IMG/VR virus record: IMGVR_UViG_3300009149_000169
Location: 1-31,269 of that record
Direction: 5' to 3' (one strand)
DNA length: 31,269 bases
Source: a virus
Below, one piece after another: positions 29,101 to 31,269 of the stretch (its first letter is position 1; every line of letters begins with the position of its first letter). Below the pieces are notes generated by a model, which did no database searches, was not told the origin of the DNA, and saw only the letters and a program-made list of their open reading frames with translations. The translations under genes and the position numbers were made by a program.

Positions 29101-30113
29101 ACAATACCGTGGGCATTAGTTTAGATGCCAGTTCTGATGGTGCGATTTTCGAGGACTGCGAGTGGCGAAATGCGACAACAAATGAATTTGTTGATATGGT
29201 TACTTTAGCGTCCGGCACGGACAATGTCCGATTTACCAGATGCAGGTTTATCAATAACACCGCCGCTGGCAGCAATGTGTCTGCTATTACGAACACCTCC
29301 GGTACTTGTACCGGTATGGTAATTGAGGACTGTTACTTTTATGGTGCTTTCACAACGGCAGCTATCGAAGGCGACCAGGCCGATACTAATGTGAGAATCA
29401 TCAACAACACTATCCATAATTCTTCAACTGGTGATTATGCTGTAAAATGGGCTTCAAACACTTCGTTCGGTGAATTTACCAACAACAGACTGTACGCCGA
29501 CACCGTAGCGACTATCCTTGACCCGGGCGGTTTGAAGTGTTTTGGCAACCTGGCTACCGATGCGATTGACGAGGGCGGTATTCCAATACCAACGAGTCAG
29601 GACACTACTGTTGTAACTTTGGATGCTGATGGCTCTGTTCTGGAACGTCTTGAGTTTATCCAGCAACAGTACAGCGTTTCCAAATCAATAACTACTCTTG
29701 TTGATGTTGATGTTGCTATGAACGGCTTGTTTACGATAGCAGGCGGGCCGATTCTGGTAACGAACATCGTTACTTACATTGATACCAATATCGCCACCGA
29801 GGGTTGTCTGATTGGTTACAATATGAACCCGACAACACCAGCGGCCGATACAGAATTTGGTCAGACATCGCCCGCTTTAGAGTGTAATGGTATGGCGGCT
29901 GGAACTGTACTGGTTTGGGATGGAGTTATTGCCAATGACCTGACAGCAACGACCAATGGAGTTGCTTTACACGCAGCTGTTGGAGTTGGTTTGATTCTTC
30001 CACCCGGTTCGGTAGAACTTGACGTTGACCACGATGGTACTTGTGCCGGAGCGGTTACGGTTTATATGTCATACGAACCGATGGCTCCTGGTGTAACAGT
30101 TGTGGCACAATAA
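26178..30113 (+). CDS. 1311-residue beta-helix protein with signal-like N-terminus
   Basis: AAGGAGACC precedes ATG 26178. The N-terminus (MKCKKLLIAILVLLLASTCF) has a basic start, a hydrophobic core and a small-residue end like a Sec signal peptide. Then follow three long related modules starting near residues 70, 563 and 870. Each has a Y-x-D-S/A...G-x-G opening, an A-x-x-x-A-x-x-x-(A/C) helix, a D/G-x-x-Y/I-V-A-x-x-H strand pair, an I-G-x-G-x-G-x-A/D-x-P segment, and ladder-like strands with C/N/S-rich turns, as in right-handed parallel beta-helices. Modules 2 and 3 share an ending (T-N-N-R-L-Y...L-D-P-G-x-L-K-C). The C-terminal about 125 residues form a separate Gly/Val-rich domain. It may be a receptor-binding or enzymatic tail protein, or a secreted protein. 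No catalytic residues are identified. Confidence 0.8.
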   Translation: MKCKKLLIAILVLLLASTCFAPYPITHRNVSNPNLLTRLLQDRIGTLDDQVSDLEALSGGVFDNIGTGSIFYCDSGAAADGAGTTWATAVDTLQEAVDLCTDNAGDVIYVAQNHGETVASAAALNFDKAGITVVGIGNGEDQPTISMITAASATVQISAADVMLYNLRFLGAYTNGITECLDITANGDGAIIAGCQFRETTNDMELLIMITVTAAADELVIVGNRFIGIDGGNDSVAIALEGASNQSVIANNYFFGEWSDYVIANGATSISMLIENNVICNVNTTGKLMSFSAASTGSLINNKCYGNGTSFALVAAAMFVGPDNVFMQTKNVATRNFETMFGPYRGDAAGTAGDSVFADFVLIDALLDLILADFTDYQLDHVAGASTTVDADADLTTYIADKSSLSHVMTTGADTSDYRASTMSLQALGADTDTIITAVGTTLPATLTGINNTIASITASSNGYAGTCEVNAGGTTFAVCASLAGFGDDYFNTGWSLMVVLNFDTAGGTPEGEIIDIIDYDTGTGTFELNVAAGAAITTGDGIWIMRKEELNLDDKTILGCAGTIRYVDSGTSGDGSGLTLENAYATFALAEAGCSAGDVVYIADGHDEEIGDIVIDVANVSFIGMGEGDAKPLLTCDAGTDEITLDAAGITVKNVRLQAGADQVVTAFRVEDAGIGCTLENISFIKGEGANEEFVICIDVDAAAAQLTIKDCTYYNSNATTAHASCFIDLTDGTIDQTTITGCTAFGEFANGCIYSDQVLTNLSIIDNVISNTTSTKYAIQLSAAATGVLTNNRLYSDSYLTMLDPGSLKCSGNLGVDAIDQQAIAIPISAETSDVTEVAAGSNLERLEWLQKQTDDIASVLGIDSTADNVFYVDASVAGGSGLGTSWIDAEATLVLAIGDATTNTGAYIFVASNHAENIVGSVAVNKAGISIIGLGVGEARPIFTFDTANDSLAHTVPDVKYKNLIFTPSTQDNTVGISLDASSDGAIFEDCEWRNATTNEFVDMVTLASGTDNVRFTRCRFINNTAAGSNVSAITNTSGTCTGMVIEDCYFYGAFTTAAIEGDQADTNVRIINNTIHNSSTGDYAVKWASNTSFGEFTNNRLYADTVATILDPGGLKCFGNLATDAIDEGGIPIPTSQDTTVVTLDADGSVLERLEFIQQQYSVSKSITTLVDVDVAMNGLFTIAGGPILVTNIVTYIDTNIATEGCLIGYNMNPTTPAADTEFGQTSPALECNGMAAGTVLVWDGVIANDLTATTNGVALHAAVGVGLILPPGSVELDVDHDGTCAGAVTVYMSYEPMAPGVTVVAQ

Positions 30114-30128
30114 GTAATAAGTTTAAGG

Positions 30129-30158
30129 AGTGGGGGGCTTTAATAGCCCCCACTTTTT
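30129..30158 (+). terminator. Intrinsic terminator after the beta-helix gene
   Basis: AGTGGGGGGCT (30129-30139) pairs with AGCCCCCACT (30145-30154), with one bulged G, around TTAAT, and runs into five T residues (30154-30158). Confidence 0.85.
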
Positions 30159-30161
30159 ACT

Positions 30162-30308
30162 ATGGATTTTTGGCTGAAATTGTGGTTGTCGGTAGGTTTC
30201 TGGATTCTGTATTCAGCGACCATAATTTACTTTGCACATAGAGGTTCAAATGGCCATAACCTGGACATTAGCAGAGATACGAGCGAAGGTACGCGAGATA
30301 ACCGGTGA
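30162..30308 (+). CDS. Possible 48-residue membrane peptide
   Basis: ATG 30162 opens a frame with one hydrophobic helix (FWLKLWLSVGFWILYSATII) and a polar tail, ending at TGA 30306-30308. There is no ribosome site (it starts right after the terminator T-tract) and the last 20 codons overlap the next gene in another frame. Weak. Confidence 0.25.
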   Translation: MDFWLKLWLSVGFWILYSATIIYFAHRGSNGHNLDISRDTSEGTRDNR

Positions 30309-30897
30309 ACTGACAACAGAGGATATAGAAGACGCTGACCTTAATAACAGGATAAATGACTTTTACCGCAATATCTTCCCGCTTGAAGTCTATGTAGCGG
30401 AGTTTGAGGATTGGTTCACTCAAGCTACGGCGGATGAGGATGGTGGGGAATATACTGTCAGCCAAGACTATCTGAGACTTATGACACCGATGACAACTAT
30501 GGACTCAGATGATGTTCTGGCGACCGTCAAGTTCTATCAGGATAAAGATGAGTTCTTTCATTTATATCCAGAGGAAGCGGACCCCACTGAAGCCCGACCG
30601 GCCGCGGCATTACTTTATGGCGGCAAACTCTATCTTCGACCTGAGCCTGATGCGATTTACACGTTCAGGGCAGCCTGTATAAAAAAGCCCGATGCACTCA
30701 CTGAGAGTACAGCACCGGTAGATGTACGGTGGGGGCCTTGTATAGCATACGGTACGGCAATCGAAATGAAGATGGAAGATATGGACAGGGCGGCGGCTGA
30801 GGAGTTAGCGCCCATTTACGAGTATTTTCAGAAAATGGTAAGTCAAAAGAAACTTGTGCAGAAAGCAATTAACCAACGGGCGACCCCTCGCTTTTAA
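30250..30897 (+). CDS. Head-tail adaptor protein
   Basis: 215 residues from ATG 30250 (AGAGG 5 bases upstream). It has L-A-E-I-R-A-K-V-R-E-I-T-G...L-N-N-R-I-N-D-F-Y-R-N-I-F-P, then G-x-Y-T-V-S-Q-D-Y-L-R-L, G-G-K-L-Y-L-R-P-E-P-D-A-I-Y-T-F, and a C-terminal helix ending A-T-P-R-F. This matches the adaptor family that sits below P22-like portals. Such proteins form the first ring of the neck. Confidence 0.75.
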   Translation: MAITWTLAEIRAKVREITGELTTEDIEDADLNNRINDFYRNIFPLEVYVAEFEDWFTQATADEDGGEYTVSQDYLRLMTPMTTMDSDDVLATVKFYQDKDEFFHLYPEEADPTEARPAAALLYGGKLYLRPEPDAIYTFRAACIKKPDALTESTAPVDVRWGPCIAYGTAIEMKMEDMDRAAAEELAPIYEYFQKMVSQKKLVQKAINQRATPRF

Positions 30898-30907
30898 GGA
30901 GATGATT

Positions 30908-31269
30908 ATGTCGAGTATTGACGAACGCCACAAGGGCAGAAAAAAACCTGTAGTCAGAGTTGAGGTGCCAACCATAACCTGTCTTGCCGCCGACAGCAGT
31001 CATCTTGAGGTTACGGCGACCGTAAACATCAATATGACAATCAAGACGATTGTTGTAAGGATAAGCACGGCGACAGATGGTTCGGTATCCTTTACCCTGC
31101 AGTTGCGGGACGATAATGCCGCAATTCACGTCTCGGTAGCATCACTGGCCGATGCGGCAAAGACCGTTTTGAACTCTCAAAAAGCGGCCCCGGACTTTGA
31201 TGAAGTATCTGTCAACGGTCTCATTACAATTGGTATAGACCCCGATAAAGACGTCGGGACTAATGATGT
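30908..31269 (+). CDS. Virion-region protein, 3' partial
   Basis: 120 codons from ATG 30908 (AAGGAG about 8 bases upstream), open to the window end. After a basic start (MSSIDERHKGRKKPVVRVEV) it is beta-rich (VNINMTIKTIVVRIST, VSFTLQLRDD). Probably a neck or tail protein by position; function not identifiable. Confidence 0.6.
   Translation, partial: MSSIDERHKGRKKPVVRVEVPTITCLAADSSHLEVTATVNINMTIKTIVVRISTATDGSVSFTLQLRDDNAAIHVSVASLADAAKTVLNSQKAAPDFDEVSVNGLITIGIDPDKDVGTND

Overview
The window looks like most of a tailed-phage genome of the podovirus type (P22-like portal, N4-gp56-like major capsid protein), cut at both ends inside virion genes. Nearly every gene lies on the + strand in tightly packed, often overlapping (ATGA) operons. 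The only convincing minus-strand gene is a small lipoprotein with its own promoter. Two lipoproteins with good lipoboxes and several sigma70-type promoters suggest a Gram-negative-type host; the host phylum cannot be read from the sequence. No integrase, repressor, RNA polymerase or endolysin is recognisable here.

Layout. 1-3.1 kb: the 3' end of a very large polyvalent/ejection-type virion protein. 3.2-4.6 kb: the reverse-strand lipoprotein and a set of small membrane or lipoprotein genes that resembles a lysis or envelope cassette (coiled-coil membrane protein, holin-like protein, lipoprotein), ending in a strong terminator. 4.7-4.9 kb: a promoter followed by two interleaved long stems and a U-tract, the best candidate for an undescribed small RNA or structured small-peptide mRNA. 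5.0-13.2 kb: an accessory/early region of small genes, many with Cys pairs, including a YopX-like gene broken by an in-frame amber codon, a winged-helix protein, a probable single-strand annealing protein, a Cas4/RecB-like nuclease and a DUF550/MazG-like pyrophosphohydrolase. 6.54-6.90 kb has no clear gene but holds a chain of inverted repeats, one arranged like a tRNA with oversized loops. 13.2-16.8 kb: a DNA methyltransferase with three SPPY motifs, a replication initiator carrying a pentanucleotide repeat (possible origin), a NinG-like nuclease and small zinc-ribbon genes. 16.8-31.3 kb: packaging and morphogenesis in the usual order (small and large terminase, portal, scaffold, major capsid, a probable decoration protein, a 1311-residue beta-helix protein, a head-tail adaptor, and a truncated virion gene).

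How the parts work together. The annealing protein, nuclease, NinG-like protein and replication initiator would run replication and recombination, and the methyltransferase may protect phage DNA. The terminase has a strong promoter placed so close to its start codon that the mRNA would be almost leaderless. Terminators lie just before the portal gene, after the decoration-like gene and after the beta-helix gene, so late expression probably depends on partial readthrough or antitermination. Small genes repeatedly carry near-identical leader/ribosome-site segments, which suggests that gene-plus-leader cassettes have been duplicated or exchanged.
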